Source: Streptomyces cinnamoneus
GTDB lineage: Bacteria; Actinomycetota; Actinomycetes; Streptomycetales; Streptomycetaceae
Assembly: GCF_014650495.1 (NCBI RefSeq)
Contig: NZ_BMVB01000001.1
Span: 373,250-437,249, forward strand
Length of the DNA stretch: 64,000 nt
Reading direction: 5' to 3'
Position 1 is the stretch's first letter; each line of letters begins with the position of its first letter. Shown here piece by piece: positions 52,317 to 60,372 of the stretch. The notes under the pieces were generated by a model. The model was not told the DNA's origin. It did no database searches and saw nothing but the letters and a program-made list of their open reading frames with translations. Position numbers and translations under genes: made by a program.

Positions 52317-53081
52317 TCACGGGCCGTCGGCCGCGGAGTGCGCGTCGCTCCGGTCCGCCGGGTCCGTGCGCTGCCCGGCGCCGGTGCCGCGTCCACCACC
52401 CGCGCCGCGTCCTGCGCCGGTGCCCGTCACCCGGTCCGGTGGTGTGGACAGCAGCCGGTCGGTGAAGGTGCCCAGCACGGGCAGCGTCAGCACCAGCCAG
52501 CACGTCGCCAGCAGCCAGCCGCCGATGATGTCCGTGGGCCAGTGCACGCCCAGGACGATGCGGGTGGCCGCCACCCCGGCCGCCCACAGGGCGCAGCAGA
52601 CGGCGGCCAGCCGCCCCGCGAGGGGCGGCGTCACGCGCAGCAGGGCCCAGGCGAGCAGCCCGGCCGCCAGCGCGCTGGTGGTGGCGTGCCCGGAGGGGAA
52701 GGCGGGCCCCGCGGAATCGGTGACCCGGTCGGCCAGCGGCGGCCGGGGGCGGTCGACGGCGTAGCGCAGGGTCACCCGGACCAGTTGCCCCAGGGCCAGC
52801 ACCGCCACCGAGGCCACGACGGCCCGCGCCCGGCGGCAGGCGATCCAGCCCGCCACCGCCGCCAAGGTGTACGGGACGACACCGGTGCCGGTGTCCGTCA
52901 GGAGCTTCGCGGCGTCCAGCGTGCCGGCGGTGCGGTGCTCCAGCGCCCCGTCGTGCACCGCCGCGTCCACCGCGAAGGGCACGCCGCGCGCGGCCACGAC
53001 CAGGGCCGTGAGCACCGCGAGCGCCAGCGCCGCCGGAGCGGCGATCATCCAGGCCCGCCGGGAGGGCCACAGGCCGCTCAT
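52317..53081 (-). CDS. PAP2-family membrane phosphatase
   Basis: A 254-residue integral membrane phosphatase. The three-part PAP2 signature is complete: RYAVDRPRP (KxxxxxxRP), PSGH in AGPAFPSGHATTS, and the catalytic His in TRIVLGVHWPTDIIGG. About six helices are present, plus a disordered Gly/Thr/Arg C-tail. Undecaprenyl-diphosphate or phosphatidate are the usual substrates. Its ATG overlaps the stop of the upstream PAP2 gene by ATGA (53078-53081), so it is the last of three coupled genes with a DedA homologue. Confidence 0.92.
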   Translation of the reverse strand: MSGLWPSRRAWMIAAPAALALAVLTALVVAARGVPFAVDAAVHDGALEHRTAGTLDAAKLLTDTGTGVVPYTLAAVAGWIACRRARAVVASVAVLALGQLVRVTLRYAVDRPRPPLADRVTDSAGPAFPSGHATTSALAAGLLAWALLRVTPPLAGRLAAVCCALWAAGVAATRIVLGVHWPTDIIGGWLLATCWLVLTLPVLGTFTDRLLSTPPDRVTGTGAGRGAGGGRGTGAGQRTDPADRSDAHSAADGP

Positions 53082-53752
53082 GCGGGGGTCAGCAGCAGCG
53101 GCCGGAGCCGGCCCTTGCGGGCTCGTTCGACCCAGGGCGTGCCCCGGGTCGCGAACACGGTCAGCGGCAGCGCCAGCGCGACGCCCAGCAGGGCGCCGCC
53201 CGCGACGTCATGGGGGTAGTGCACGCCGATCCACACCCGTGAGGCGGCCATGGCGACCGCGGCCAGCACGGCCACGGCGCCCAGCCGTCGCTCGACGAGC
53301 CACAGGGCGGTGGCCGCCGCGAAGGCGATCACCGCGTGATTACTGGGAAAGGACCAGTCGCCGTGCGCCGGGCACGACTCCAGGGTGAAACTGCCCGGTA
53401 TCGAGCGGCAGGGCCGCTCCTCGCGCACCAGCGCCTTCAGCATCATGTCCACTCCGTACACGACCGCCACGACCAGGGGCGTGGCCAGCGCCCGGGCCAT
53501 CATCGGGGAGTCCGAGCGCCGCGCCTGCCACCAGGCGGCGAGCATCAGCACGGCGAACAGCCCCAGACCGAAGGCCGACCACGTGGAGACCGTATCGTTC
53601 AGCAGCCAGGGAGCGTGCTGTGCGTCGCGCGTGATGTCCGTGTAGAGGGCGCCGTCGATGCCGGAGCCGTCGAAGACGGGAAGACCGGGCAGGCGGGGGA
53701 GTCCGGCGGGCAGGGCGAGGCCGGGGGTGTGCACCAGGGGTATGCCGTTCAT
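53078..53752 (-). CDS. PAP2-family membrane phosphatase (second copy)
   Basis: A 224-residue PAP2 protein. The signature reads KALVREERP (KxxxxxxRP), FPSNHAVIA (the His is kept but Gly is Asn), and RVWIGVHYPHDVAGG. An insertion between the first two motifs contains two cysteines (ERPCRSIPGSFTLESCPAHG). The ATG at 53752 overlaps the DedA-like stop by ATGA, and its own stop overlaps the downstream PAP2 start the same way. With DedA upstream, a role in dephosphorylating and recycling undecaprenyl diphosphate is likely. Confidence 0.92.
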   Translation of the reverse strand: MNGIPLVHTPGLALPAGLPRLPGLPVFDGSGIDGALYTDITRDAQHAPWLLNDTVSTWSAFGLGLFAVLMLAAWWQARRSDSPMMARALATPLVVAVVYGVDMMLKALVREERPCRSIPGSFTLESCPAHGDWSFPSNHAVIAFAAATALWLVERRLGAVAVLAAVAMAASRVWIGVHYPHDVAGGALLGVALALPLTVFATRGTPWVERARKGRLRPLLLTPA

Positions 53753-54453
53753 CGCGGCCCTCCGTCCGTGCCGGCGGTCGCCCCGGCCTCCGCCGCGGCC
53801 CGGCGCCGCCCGCGCAGCAACTCCAGGGCGAGCGGCAGCAACGACAGGGCGACGACGAGCCCCACGACCGGCAGCAGGTAGCGGTCCACGTTCGGTACGG
53901 CGGACCCCAGGGCGTAGCCGGCCAGGACCAGGCCCAGCGTCCACACCAGGCCGCCGGCCACCTGCCACACGGCAAAGGTGCGCGGCGCCACGCCCAGTGC
54001 GCCGGCGAGGGGGTTGAGCACGGTGCGGACCACCGGCACGAAGCGGGCGAGCACGATGGCGCGCGCGTGCCCGTACCGGTCGAGCAACTCCTCGGCCCGC
54101 GCGGCCCCTTCGTGCAGCCGCTTGTTGCGCGAACGCGCCAGCAGGGTCCGGCCGCCGCGCTGCCCGAGGACGTAGCCGCACTGCGCGCCGGCCAGTGCCC
54201 CCACCGCGGAGGCGGCCAGCACCTGGGCGAGGTCGAGGTGCGGGCCCGCGTGCGCGCCCGCCCTGCTGAACAGGCCGGCGGTGAACAGCAGGGAATCGCC
54301 GGGCAGGAAGAAGCCGACGAGCAGGCCGGTCTCGGCGAACAGAACGGCCGCGATGCCGAGCGCACCGAAGGCCGCGAGCAGCGAAGAGGCGTCCAGGAGA
54401 TTGACGGCCAGGGCCGGAGCGGACGGTACGAGCACGAGGGCGATGCCTCCCAT
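53749..54453 (-). CDS. DedA-family membrane protein
   Basis: A 234-residue DedA/SNARE-associated (VTT) protein. Characteristic segments are [44 protein letters not shown] and RFVPVVRTVLNPLAGALGV, which contains the R-x3-R pair required in the family. Some DedA proteins flip undecaprenyl phosphate or phosphatidylethanolamine. I use the ATG at 54453; a GTG at 54516 is an alternative. It leads a three-gene overlap operon with two PAP2 phosphatase genes. Confidence 0.9.
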   Translation of the reverse strand: MGGIALVLVPSAPALAVNLLDASSLLAAFGALGIAAVLFAETGLLVGFFLPGDSLLFTAGLFSRAGAHAGPHLDLAQVLAASAVGALAGAQCGYVLGQRGGRTLLARSRNKRLHEGAARAEELLDRYGHARAIVLARFVPVVRTVLNPLAGALGVAPRTFAVWQVAGGLVWTLGLVLAGYALGSAVPNVDRYLLPVVGLVVALSLLPLALELLRGRRRAAAEAGATAGTDGGPR

Positions 54454-54553
54454 GATCGGGGGCGGGCCCGCGGCCCGCCGCAATGAATTGCCGGGCAAGC
54501 TGATTATCCGGATCACGGTGGGCAGTTCATTTCATCGCCGCCCGGAGATACAA

Positions 54554-54598
54554 GAATCCCCCCGCCCCGGGGCCCGTACACCCGGAGCAGGGGGATTC
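54554..54598 (-). terminator. Hairpin terminator downstream of the rodlin gene
   Basis: GAATCCCCC (54554-54562) pairs with GGGGGATTC (54590-54598), with an internal GC-rich stem, 20 nt past the rodlin stop. Confidence 0.75.
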
Positions 54599-54617
54599 CG
54601 TGGAACCGTGGTGCCCG

Positions 54618-55067
54618 TCAGTTACCGTGGTGCTCGTGGTGCTCGTGCTCCTCGAAGTGATCGCGGTGGTCGTCCGAGCTGTTTCCCGAGCCGTTGCCCG
54701 AAATGATCGGGATCTCGTCGAGCAGGTGCGACAGTGGGTCGTCGCCGTCGTTGATCACGGAGTTGTCGGTGCACTGCTGCTGCTGCTGCGAGGACAGGAT
54801 CGGGATGTCCTGGAGGTTGATGGGCACCGCGCCGACGAGGCCCTGGAGGTTGATCTTCCCGATGCCCAGGCACGGCTTGTTGAGCGTGCCCTGGATGAGG
54901 CTCATCTGCGGGCTTTCCACGCCCCCGGTCTTGGTGTTGCCGTAGCCGGTCTTCGCACCGTTGGCGTTGGCGACATCCTGGTCGTTGCCGATGGCCATGG
55001 CGGGGGAGGCCATGGCGCCGACCGCGGAAGCCGTAACGGCGGCCGTGGCGAGTACCTTGTTGAGCAC
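54618..55067 (-). CDS. Rodlin (Rdl) with a His-rich C-terminal tail
   Basis: A 149-residue secreted rodlin, a component that organises chaplin fibrils into the rodlet layer on aerial hyphae and spores. It has a signal peptide ending SPAMA, then the mature start IGNDQDVANANG and the family blocks SPQMSLIQGTLNKPCLGIG and ILSSQQQQQCTDNSV, with the two conserved Cys. Known rodlins end soon after the ISGNG motif; this one continues with about 20 extra residues containing seven His and many Asp/Glu (DHFEEHEHHEHHGN). The GTG start at 55067 has AAAGGG 7 nt upstream. Confidence 0.93.
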   Translation of the reverse strand: MLNKVLATAAVTASAVGAMASPAMAIGNDQDVANANGAKTGYGNTKTGGVESPQMSLIQGTLNKPCLGIGKINLQGLVGAVPINLQDIPILSSQQQQQCTDNSVINDGDDPLSHLLDEIPIISGNGSGNSSDDHRDHFEEHEHHEHHGN

Positions 55068-55397
55068 GTCTATGCCCTTTCGATCGGTCGATGATTCCCA
55101 CCGGGAAGCGAACTGAGTAACTGCGATTTATTCAAGAAGTTGCGGACTTTCACTCATTCGCGCCAGCGGGCCATTCGGGGGTCGCGGCGGTCAACTCTGC
55201 ATTAATGGGCGCCTTTCGAAGATGCCGCGCTCAATTGAGTGATGGCTTCACCGCCCCGCGGCGCCCCGGCTGGTAGCGTGCGCCGCACGGCGGGATTTCT
55301 CGGCCGTCGGCCCGCTCGGACAGCGCCCCCACACGTTGCGTCCGGGCGGGCTTTTGGATGTCCGGTGAATCGACGGGATCGATGGAGGAGTGACTGC
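55068..55397. other. Divergent promoter region, rodlin and ABM genes
   Basis: 330 bp without a supported gene. It carries an AT-richer stretch before the rodlin GTG and a perfect 10-bp palindrome CTCAATTGAG at 55230-55239. No RNA gene or further structure was seen. Confidence 0.55.
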
Positions 55398-55712
55398 GTG
55401 ACCGTTGAGTACATCCGCTACCGCATCGCCGAACCGGACCGCCGCACCGCCTTCGAGAAGGCGTACGCGGCGGCGGCCAGCCACCTGTACGCCGCGCCCC
55501 AGTGCCTGGCCTACGAGCTGTCGCGCGGTGTCGAGGAGCCCGAGCGCTACGTGCTGCGCATCGAGTGGTCCTCGGTCCACGACCACGAGCAGGGCTTCCG
55601 CCACGGCCCGCACTTTCCGCCCTTCCTCGCCGAGATCCGGCCCTACGCCGGTGACGTCGAGGAGATGACGCACTACGAGCGGACGCTGGTGGTCGACAAG
55701 CGCCGAATGTGA
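55398..55712 (+). CDS. Antibiotic biosynthesis monooxygenase (ABM)-fold protein
   Basis: A 104-residue ferredoxin-like-fold protein of the ABM/YgiN type. Its start TVEYIRYRIAEPDRRTAFEK, the central YVLRIEWSSVHDHEQGF and the C-terminal MTHYERTLV match the dimeric barrel family pattern. Such proteins act as quinol-type monooxygenases, heme oxygenases or have no known reaction. The GTG at 55398 follows a strong GGAGGAG. No partner is evident. Confidence 0.8.
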   Translation: MTVEYIRYRIAEPDRRTAFEKAYAAAASHLYAAPQCLAYELSRGVEEPERYVLRIEWSSVHDHEQGFRHGPHFPPFLAEIRPYAGDVEEMTHYERTLVVDKRRM

Positions 55713-55787
55713 ACGGCGTGTGACGCGCGCCACTGTCGTCGGGGCGGTGGGATCGATGCCGGGGCGTATACCCTCTGGGGTGTGAAC

Positions 55788-55856
55788 ATGCTCGTCAAAC
55801 GCCGCCACGTGGACTTCGTCCGCGTCACGAGCATGTCCTGTCGCCGCTTTGGCTGA
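55788..55856 (+). CDS. Putative leader peptide (22 aa), attenuator for the 2OG oxygenase gene
   Basis: An ATG-initiated 22-codon ORF starting MLVKRRHVDFVRV and ending SCRRFG. It closely resembles the short, Arg/His-rich leader peptides ending near a Cys that Streptomyces places before transport and metabolic genes. The stop is 181 nt before the downstream gene, leaving room for an attenuator. A Cys codon and clustered Arg codons near the end would make translation sensitive to Cys or Arg supply. Confidence 0.65.
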   Translation: MLVKRRHVDFVRVTSMSCRRFG

Positions 55857-56037
55857 CATCGACGCCTGCGCCCAGCCCGTCTCCGGGACCGCGGCCGCGT
55901 CTGTCTTCTTCGAGCTTTTCTGCTTCTCCTCCCTAGCCGCTGCCCGGCCCCGCTCTGCCCGCATACCCTGCGGCGCACCCGTGGGCCGTCCGGCCATCGC
56001 CGGGCGATTACCGGGCCCCTCACGCTGTGGACATCTC
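55857..56037 (+). promoter_or_regulatory. Leader-to-gene region, possible attenuator
   Basis: 181 nt between the leader-peptide stop and the oxygenase ATG. It is C/T-rich (TTCTTCGAGCTTTTCTGCTT near 55907-55926) and has GC-rich blocks with GCCATCGCCGGGCGATTACC near the end. I did not find a single dominant hairpin by eye; a fold prediction is required. Confidence 0.4.
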
Positions 56038-57057
56038 ATGATCAACGAGCTTCCCGTCATCGATCTCTCCGCCGCCTCCGCCGGCCCCGAGGCGCGCGCC
56101 CGCCTCCACGAGACGCTGCATTCCGCCGCCCGCGACGTCGGCTTCTTCCATCTGACCGGCCACGGCATCACCCCCGCCGAGACCGATGAACTGATGCGCA
56201 CGATGCGCGCCTTCTTCGCCCTTCCCGAGGCGGACCGGCTGGCGATCAGCAACCTCAACTCCCCCCACTTCCGCGGCTACACGCGCATCGGCGACGAGCG
56301 CACCGGCGGCAGCCAGGACTGGCGCGACCAGCTCGACATCGGCGCCGAGCGCGCCGCCCGCGTGCCCGGCCCCGACGAGCCCGGCTACTGGTGGCTGGAG
56401 GGCCCCAATCAGTGGCCCGCCGCCCTCCCGGAGCTGCGCACCGCCGCCCTGCACTGGGTCGATCGGCTGAGCTCGGTGGCCGAGCGCCTGCTGCACGAAC
56501 TGCTCGCCGCGATCGGCGCCCCCGAGGACTTCTACGACAGGGCCTTCGCCGACCGTCCCCACCTACACCTCAAGCTCGTCCGCTACCCCGGCAGCGCCCC
56601 CGACGGCGCCGCCCAGGGTGTGGGCGCCCACAAGGACTACGGCTTCCTGACCCTGCTGCTGCAGGACACGGTCGGGGGCCTGCAGGTCGAGGACTCCGAC
56701 GGCACGTTCATCGACGTGCCGCCGCTGCCGGGCGCCTTCGTGATCAACCTCGGCGAGCTGCTCGAAGTCGCCACCAACGGCTACCTCAAGGCCACCAACC
56801 ACCGGGTGGTCAGCCCGCCCGGCAACCGCGAGCGCTTCTCCGTCCCGTTCTTCTACAACCCGCGCCTGGACGCCCGCATCGAGCCCCTGCCCTTCCCGCA
56901 CGCCGACAAGGCCCCCGGCATCACGCAGGACGCGGCCAACCCGCTCTTCGCCGAGTACGGCCGCAACGAGATCAAGGGCTGGCTCCGCGCCCACCCCGGC
57001 GTCGCCCGCCGCCACCACGCGGACCTGCTGGAGGGCGCGACCTCGCCCGCCGTCTGA
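56038..57057 (+). CDS. Isopenicillin-N-synthase-like 2OG-Fe(II) oxygenase
   Basis: A 339-residue non-heme iron dioxygenase. The 2-His-1-Asp iron site is seen as [14 protein letters not shown] (H-x-D) and the distal His in [21 protein letters not shown], with the R-x-S motif that binds 2-oxoglutarate (RFS). The N-terminal DIOX_N domain starts [16 protein letters not shown]. The substrate is unknown; related Streptomyces enzymes hydroxylate amino acids, flavonoids and antibiotics. A leader peptide precedes it. The MNIO operon begins 131 nt after its stop. Confidence 0.92.
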   Translation: MINELPVIDLSAASAGPEARARLHETLHSAARDVGFFHLTGHGITPAETDELMRTMRAFFALPEADRLAISNLNSPHFRGYTRIGDERTGGSQDWRDQLDIGAERAARVPGPDEPGYWWLEGPNQWPAALPELRTAALHWVDRLSSVAERLLHELLAAIGAPEDFYDRAFADRPHLHLKLVRYPGSAPDGAAQGVGAHKDYGFLTLLLQDTVGGLQVEDSDGTFIDVPPLPGAFVINLGELLEVATNGYLKATNHRVVSPPGNRERFSVPFFYNPRLDARIEPLPFPHADKAPGITQDAANPLFAEYGRNEIKGWLRAHPGVARRHHADLLEGATSPAV

Positions 57058-57188
57058 CGCCCGGCCCCGCACCGGATCACTCCCGCCCCGCACAGCCTTG
57101 CCGATCAATGGTTTATAAGGTGTGCGGGGGGAATGACCTTCGTATACGCGCCGACGGTGGCGCGATGGGGGACACACGGGGTGTGATC

Positions 57189-58031
57189 ATGAGCCTTTCC
57201 TTGGGCACGGGCATCGGCTGGCGACCGGAGATCGCCGACGACATAGCCCGGCTGCCCGGCGTCGACTGGGTGGAGGTCGTGGCGGAGAACCTCTGCCCCG
57301 GCCATCTTCCCGACGCGCTGCAGCAGCTGCGCGCGGGCGGCACGACCGTCGTCCCGCACGGGGTCTCGCTCGGCCTCGGCGGCGCCGACCGGCCCGAACT
57401 GCACCGCCTGATGGCCCTCGCCGACCTGGCCGACGCCCTTCGGGCCCCGCTCGTCACCGAGCACATCGCCTTCGTACGAGCCGGGGGAGCGCTGACCGGC
57501 TCCCCCCGGACGGAGGCCGGGCACCTGCTGCCGGTGCCCCGCACCCGCGACGGCCTCGACGTCCTCTGCGAGAACGTCCGCATGGCCCAGGCGGCCCTGC
57601 CCGTCCCGCTCGCACTGGAGAACGTCGCGGCGTTCCTCACCTGGCCCGGGAACGAGCTCACCGAGGGACAATTCCTCGCCGAACTGGTCGAACGGACCGG
57701 CGTGCAGCTCCTCGTGGACGTCGCCAACCTGCACACCAATCACGTCAACCGCGGCGAGGACCCGGCCGCGGCCCTGGCCGAACTGCCCGTCGAGGCCATC
57801 GCCTACGTGCACGTCGCGGGCGGCTTCGAACGGGACGGCCTGTGGCACGACAGCCACGCCCACCCGGTGACCCGGCCCGTCCTGGACGTCCTCGCCGCCC
57901 TGTGCGACCGCGTCGACCCACCCGGCGTCCTGCTCGAACGCGACGACCACTTCCCGACGGCGGACGGACTGGCGGCCGAGCTGGACGCCGTCCGCGCCGT
58001 CGTCGAGGCGGGGGCCCGCAGCCGTGGCTGA
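57189..58031 (+). CDS. MNIO / DUF692 multinuclear non-heme iron oxidase
   Basis: A 280-residue TIM-barrel metalloenzyme of the DUF692 family, whose members (MbnB, TglH, ChrH, BufB) oxidise Cys side chains in peptide substrates using a multi-iron site. Conserved ligand blocks are visible: E33 in VVAENL, H57 in PHGVSLGL, E91-H92 in TEHIAF, E144 in ALENVA, D177/N180/H182 in [10 protein letters not shown]208 in YVHVAGGF, D221 and H223 in HDSHAHPV, and E250 in LLERDD. I start at the ATG at 57189, with GGGG 7 nt before. Its end overlaps the next gene by 8 nt. Confidence 0.93.
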   Translation: MSLSLGTGIGWRPEIADDIARLPGVDWVEVVAENLCPGHLPDALQQLRAGGTTVVPHGVSLGLGGADRPELHRLMALADLADALRAPLVTEHIAFVRAGGALTGSPRTEAGHLLPVPRTRDGLDVLCENVRMAQAALPVPLALENVAAFLTWPGNELTEGQFLAELVERTGVQLLVDVANLHTNHVNRGEDPAAALAELPVEAIAYVHVAGGFERDGLWHDSHAHPVTRPVLDVLAALCDRVDPPGVLLERDDHFPTADGLAAELDAVRAVVEAGARSRG

Positions 58032-58530
58032 CGACACCGCTTCCCTCCCCGCTTCCCTTCCCGCTGGGCGACCCGCCCCCGACGGCACCACCGACGAGGC
58101 TCGCAGGTGCCTCGCGCAGGCGCAGCTCGCCCTCCTCGCCACCCTCGTCGCGGACGGCCCGCCCCCGGACGGCTTCGACCGGGAGCGGCTGGAGGTGCAA
58201 CGCCGCGCCCTGCTCGCCAAGCGCGCCGGCATCGTCGCCAAGGTGGCGCCCGACCTGGGCGACATCCTCGGCCCCGACTTCCGGCGCCTCTTCCTGGACT
58301 ACGCCCGGGGCCGGCCCATGATCGACGGCTATCAACGGGACGCTCTCGACTTCGCCCGCAACCTGCTCCACATGGACGCCGCGCCGGAACACCGGCAGCA
58401 GCTGGCGGACTGGGTGGCGGAACGGACCGGTCGTGGCGCACCCGCCGAGGGCCCCTTCCGTCGCCTCGCCGCGGCCCTGCGCATCGGACGCCCGGCACGC
58501 CGGCGTGCCGACCGAAAGGCATCCCGATGA
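58024..58530 (+). CDS. Helical partner protein of the MNIO operon
   Basis: A 168-residue protein with no signal peptide or membrane segment. It is helical and mixed-charge throughout ([58 protein letters not shown]), ending in a basic stretch [12 protein letters not shown] recognise no named domain. The GTG start at 58024 overlaps the MNIO gene by 8 nt and its stop overlaps the next gene by ATGA, so the three are co-translated. By position it takes the role of MbnC, TglI or BufC: substrate binding or recruitment for the oxidase. That is inference. Confidence 0.85.
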   Translation: MADDTASLPASLPAGRPAPDGTTDEARRCLAQAQLALLATLVADGPPPDGFDRERLEVQRRALLAKRAGIVAKVAPDLGDILGPDFRRLFLDYARGRPMIDGYQRDALDFARNLLHMDAAPEHRQQLADWVAERTGRGAPAEGPFRRLAAALRIGRPARRRADRKASR

Positions 58531-59543
58531 TCTTCTTCCTCATAGCGGCGCTGCTGTGCATCCTCGTCCCGTCCGCCTGGCTGGTCCGCCTCCGGCTCCA
58601 GGCGCGGGGCCGGCTGGCCTTCCCTCAGGGCGACACCCCCTCCGACCTGCTCCGGGTGGCGTACCTGCGCGGCGGCGCCGGGCGCGCCGTCGACGCCGCC
58701 ATCACCGCGATGCACGCCGACGGGCGCATCACCGTGCAGCAGGGCAAGGTGACCGTCGTCGAGCCCGCAGCCCGCACCGCCGTGGAGCGCGCGCTGCTGG
58801 GGCACTGTGCCTCCTGGACGGGCAATTCCCTGCGCGCCCTGCGCAGGGAGGCCCGCCAGGACCCGGCCCTGGCCACCGTCGACGGCTCACTGGTCAAGCA
58901 GGGATTGCTCCTCACGCCCGGCATACGCCGCCTGTGGCCCCGCGTCGCCGACGTGCAGGTGGCCGGCCTGGTCGCCGGGACGGTCATCGCCGTCGTGCTG
59001 CTGTTCCACCCCGTCCTGCGCCCGGCGGCGCTGGCCACGCTGGCGTCGGCCGCGGCCGGGATCGTGGTCCGGGTGGTGTGCCGGCCCCGGAAGGCGAAGA
59101 TCCCGCGCACCGATCAGGGCGAGAAGGTCGCGCGGGAGCTGGAGACGCTGGCTCCCTGGAACGGGCGCGACCCCGCGACCCACCCGCTGGGAGCGGCCGG
59201 CGTCCTCGCCGTCCGGGGACCCGCGGCCCTGACCGACACGACGCTGCGCAAGGAGTTCGAGAAGGCGTCCGCCACGCGATCGACCCGCACCGCCACCCAT
59301 CGCCGGAGCGGTTCCCCGCACTCCTCGTACTCCTCGGGTTCCTCGACGTCCTCCGCCGTGGCCGTCGTCGGTGCGTCGTGCGACGTCAGCTGCGCCGCGG
59401 CGGACACCGGTGGTTCGGGCGACGCGAACGGTTCCAGCTGCTCCTCTTCCTCTTCGTCCTCCTCCAGTTGTTCGAGCTGCTCCAGCAGCTCCAGCTGTTC
59501 CTCCGGCAGCTCGTGCTCCAGCGGTAGCAGCTGCTCCTCCTGA
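58527..59543 (+). CDS. TIGR04222-like membrane protein with Ser/Cys repeat tail
   Basis: A 338-residue protein with three hydrophobic segments (about 2-20, 145-163 and 168-185), flanking a soluble region. Basic residues follow the first (RLRLQARGR) and third (RPRKAK) segments, so by the positive-inside rule the region after each is cytoplasmic. It then has a disordered linker and a low-complexity tail, residues 302-338, made almost only of Ser, Cys and Gly with Cys at 305, 315, 318, 324, 330 and 336; two more Cys lie at 285 and 289. The N-domain fits my memory of TIGR04222 proteins. ATGA overlap couples it to the partner gene. The tail may be the MNIO substrate. Confidence 0.88.
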   Translation: MIFFLIAALLCILVPSAWLVRLRLQARGRLAFPQGDTPSDLLRVAYLRGGAGRAVDAAITAMHADGRITVQQGKVTVVEPAARTAVERALLGHCASWTGNSLRALRREARQDPALATVDGSLVKQGLLLTPGIRRLWPRVADVQVAGLVAGTVIAVVLLFHPVLRPAALATLASAAAGIVVRVVCRPRKAKIPRTDQGEKVARELETLAPWNGRDPATHPLGAAGVLAVRGPAALTDTTLRKEFEKASATRSTRTATHRRSGSPHSSYSSGSSTSSAVAVVGASCDVSCAAADTGGSGDANGSSCSSSSSSSSSCSSCSSSSSCSSGSSCSSGSSCSS

Positions 59544-59565
59544 ACGGTCCCGCCCGCCGCGCCCG

Positions 59566-60372
59566 TCACAGCAGCCGGTACGCCGCGTCCAGGGCGTCGG
59601 TGATGAACATGTGGCCCGGAGCGTGGGTGATGGCGAAGGGCGGGGCCGACGTCATCAGTGCGGCCTGCGGCGTCACGCCGCAGGCCCAGAACACCGGCAC
59701 GTCACCGGGGTGCAGCGCCACCGGGTCGCCGAAGTCCGGCCGGGCCAGGTCCGTGATGCCCAGCGCCCCCGGGTCCCCGGCGTGCACGGGCGCACCGTGG
59801 ACGGCGGGCATGCGGGCGGTCAGCCGCCGCGCCGTGTGGACGTAGTCCGCGGGAATGGGCCGCATGGAGACGACCAGCGGGCCGTGCAGCCGGCCGGCGG
59901 GGCGGCAGGCGCGGTCGGTGACGTACATGGAGACGTTGCGGCGCTGCTCGACGTGGCGCAGCGGCACGCCGGCCTCGCGCAGCGCCCCCTCGAAGGTGAA
60001 GCTGCAGCCGATGAGGAAGGCGACCAGGTCGTCGCGCCACAGCCGGGTGACGTCCTTGGGCTCCGCCACGAGGCGGCCCTCGCGCCACACGCGGTACCGG
60101 GGCAGGTCGGTGCGGAGGTCGGCACCGGGGGCGAGCGGCGTGGTGGACACGCCGGGCTCGGTGACGTCCAGGACCGGGCAGGGCTGGGGGTTGCGCTGGG
60201 CGAACAGCAGGACGTCGTAGGCCCAGTCGGCGGGCACGGCGACCAGGTTGGCCTGGGTGCGGCCGTCGGCCCAGCCGGCGGTGGGCTCCGCCCGGCCCGC
60301 CCGGAAGGCCGCCCGCGCCTCGGCGGGGGTGACGGCGGAGTGGGGTCCGTGCTCGTGCGTGGTCGTTTCCAT
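59566..60372 (-). CDS. YcsI/DUF1445 protein, putative hydro-lyase (D-glutamate cyclase-like)
   Basis: A 268-residue protein of the PF07286 family. Its recognisable blocks are [39 protein letters not shown], the [19 protein letters not shown] core, and [19 protein letters not shown]. Members are annotated as putative hydro-lyases and some act as D-glutamate cyclases. The ATG at 60372 has GAGAGG upstream. A perfect 13-bp palindrome 70 bp before the start may regulate it. The 3' end is convergent with the membrane-protein gene, 22 nt apart. Confidence 0.88.
   Translation of the reverse strand: METTTHEHGPHSAVTPAEARAAFRAGRAEPTAGWADGRTQANLVAVPADWAYDVLLFAQRNPQPCPVLDVTEPGVSTTPLAPGADLRTDLPRYRVWREGRLVAEPKDVTRLWRDDLVAFLIGCSFTFEGALREAGVPLRHVEQRRNVSMYVTDRACRPAGRLHGPLVVSMRPIPADYVHTARRLTARMPAVHGAPVHAGDPGALGITDLARPDFGDPVALHPGDVPVFWACGVTPQAALMTSAPPFAITHAPGHMFITDALDAAYRLL

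Noticed and set aside
55849..56037. N-terminal extension of the 2OG oxygenase upstream of 56038
   Set aside because: The extension overlaps the leader peptide stop and encodes no conserved residues; the conserved start [11 protein letters not shown] is at 56038.
59430..59540. Treating the Ser/Cys tail as a frameshift or assembly artefact
   Set aside because: The frame is open from the start codon through the tail, and the codons are varied (TCC, TCG, AGC, AGT) rather than one simple repeat.
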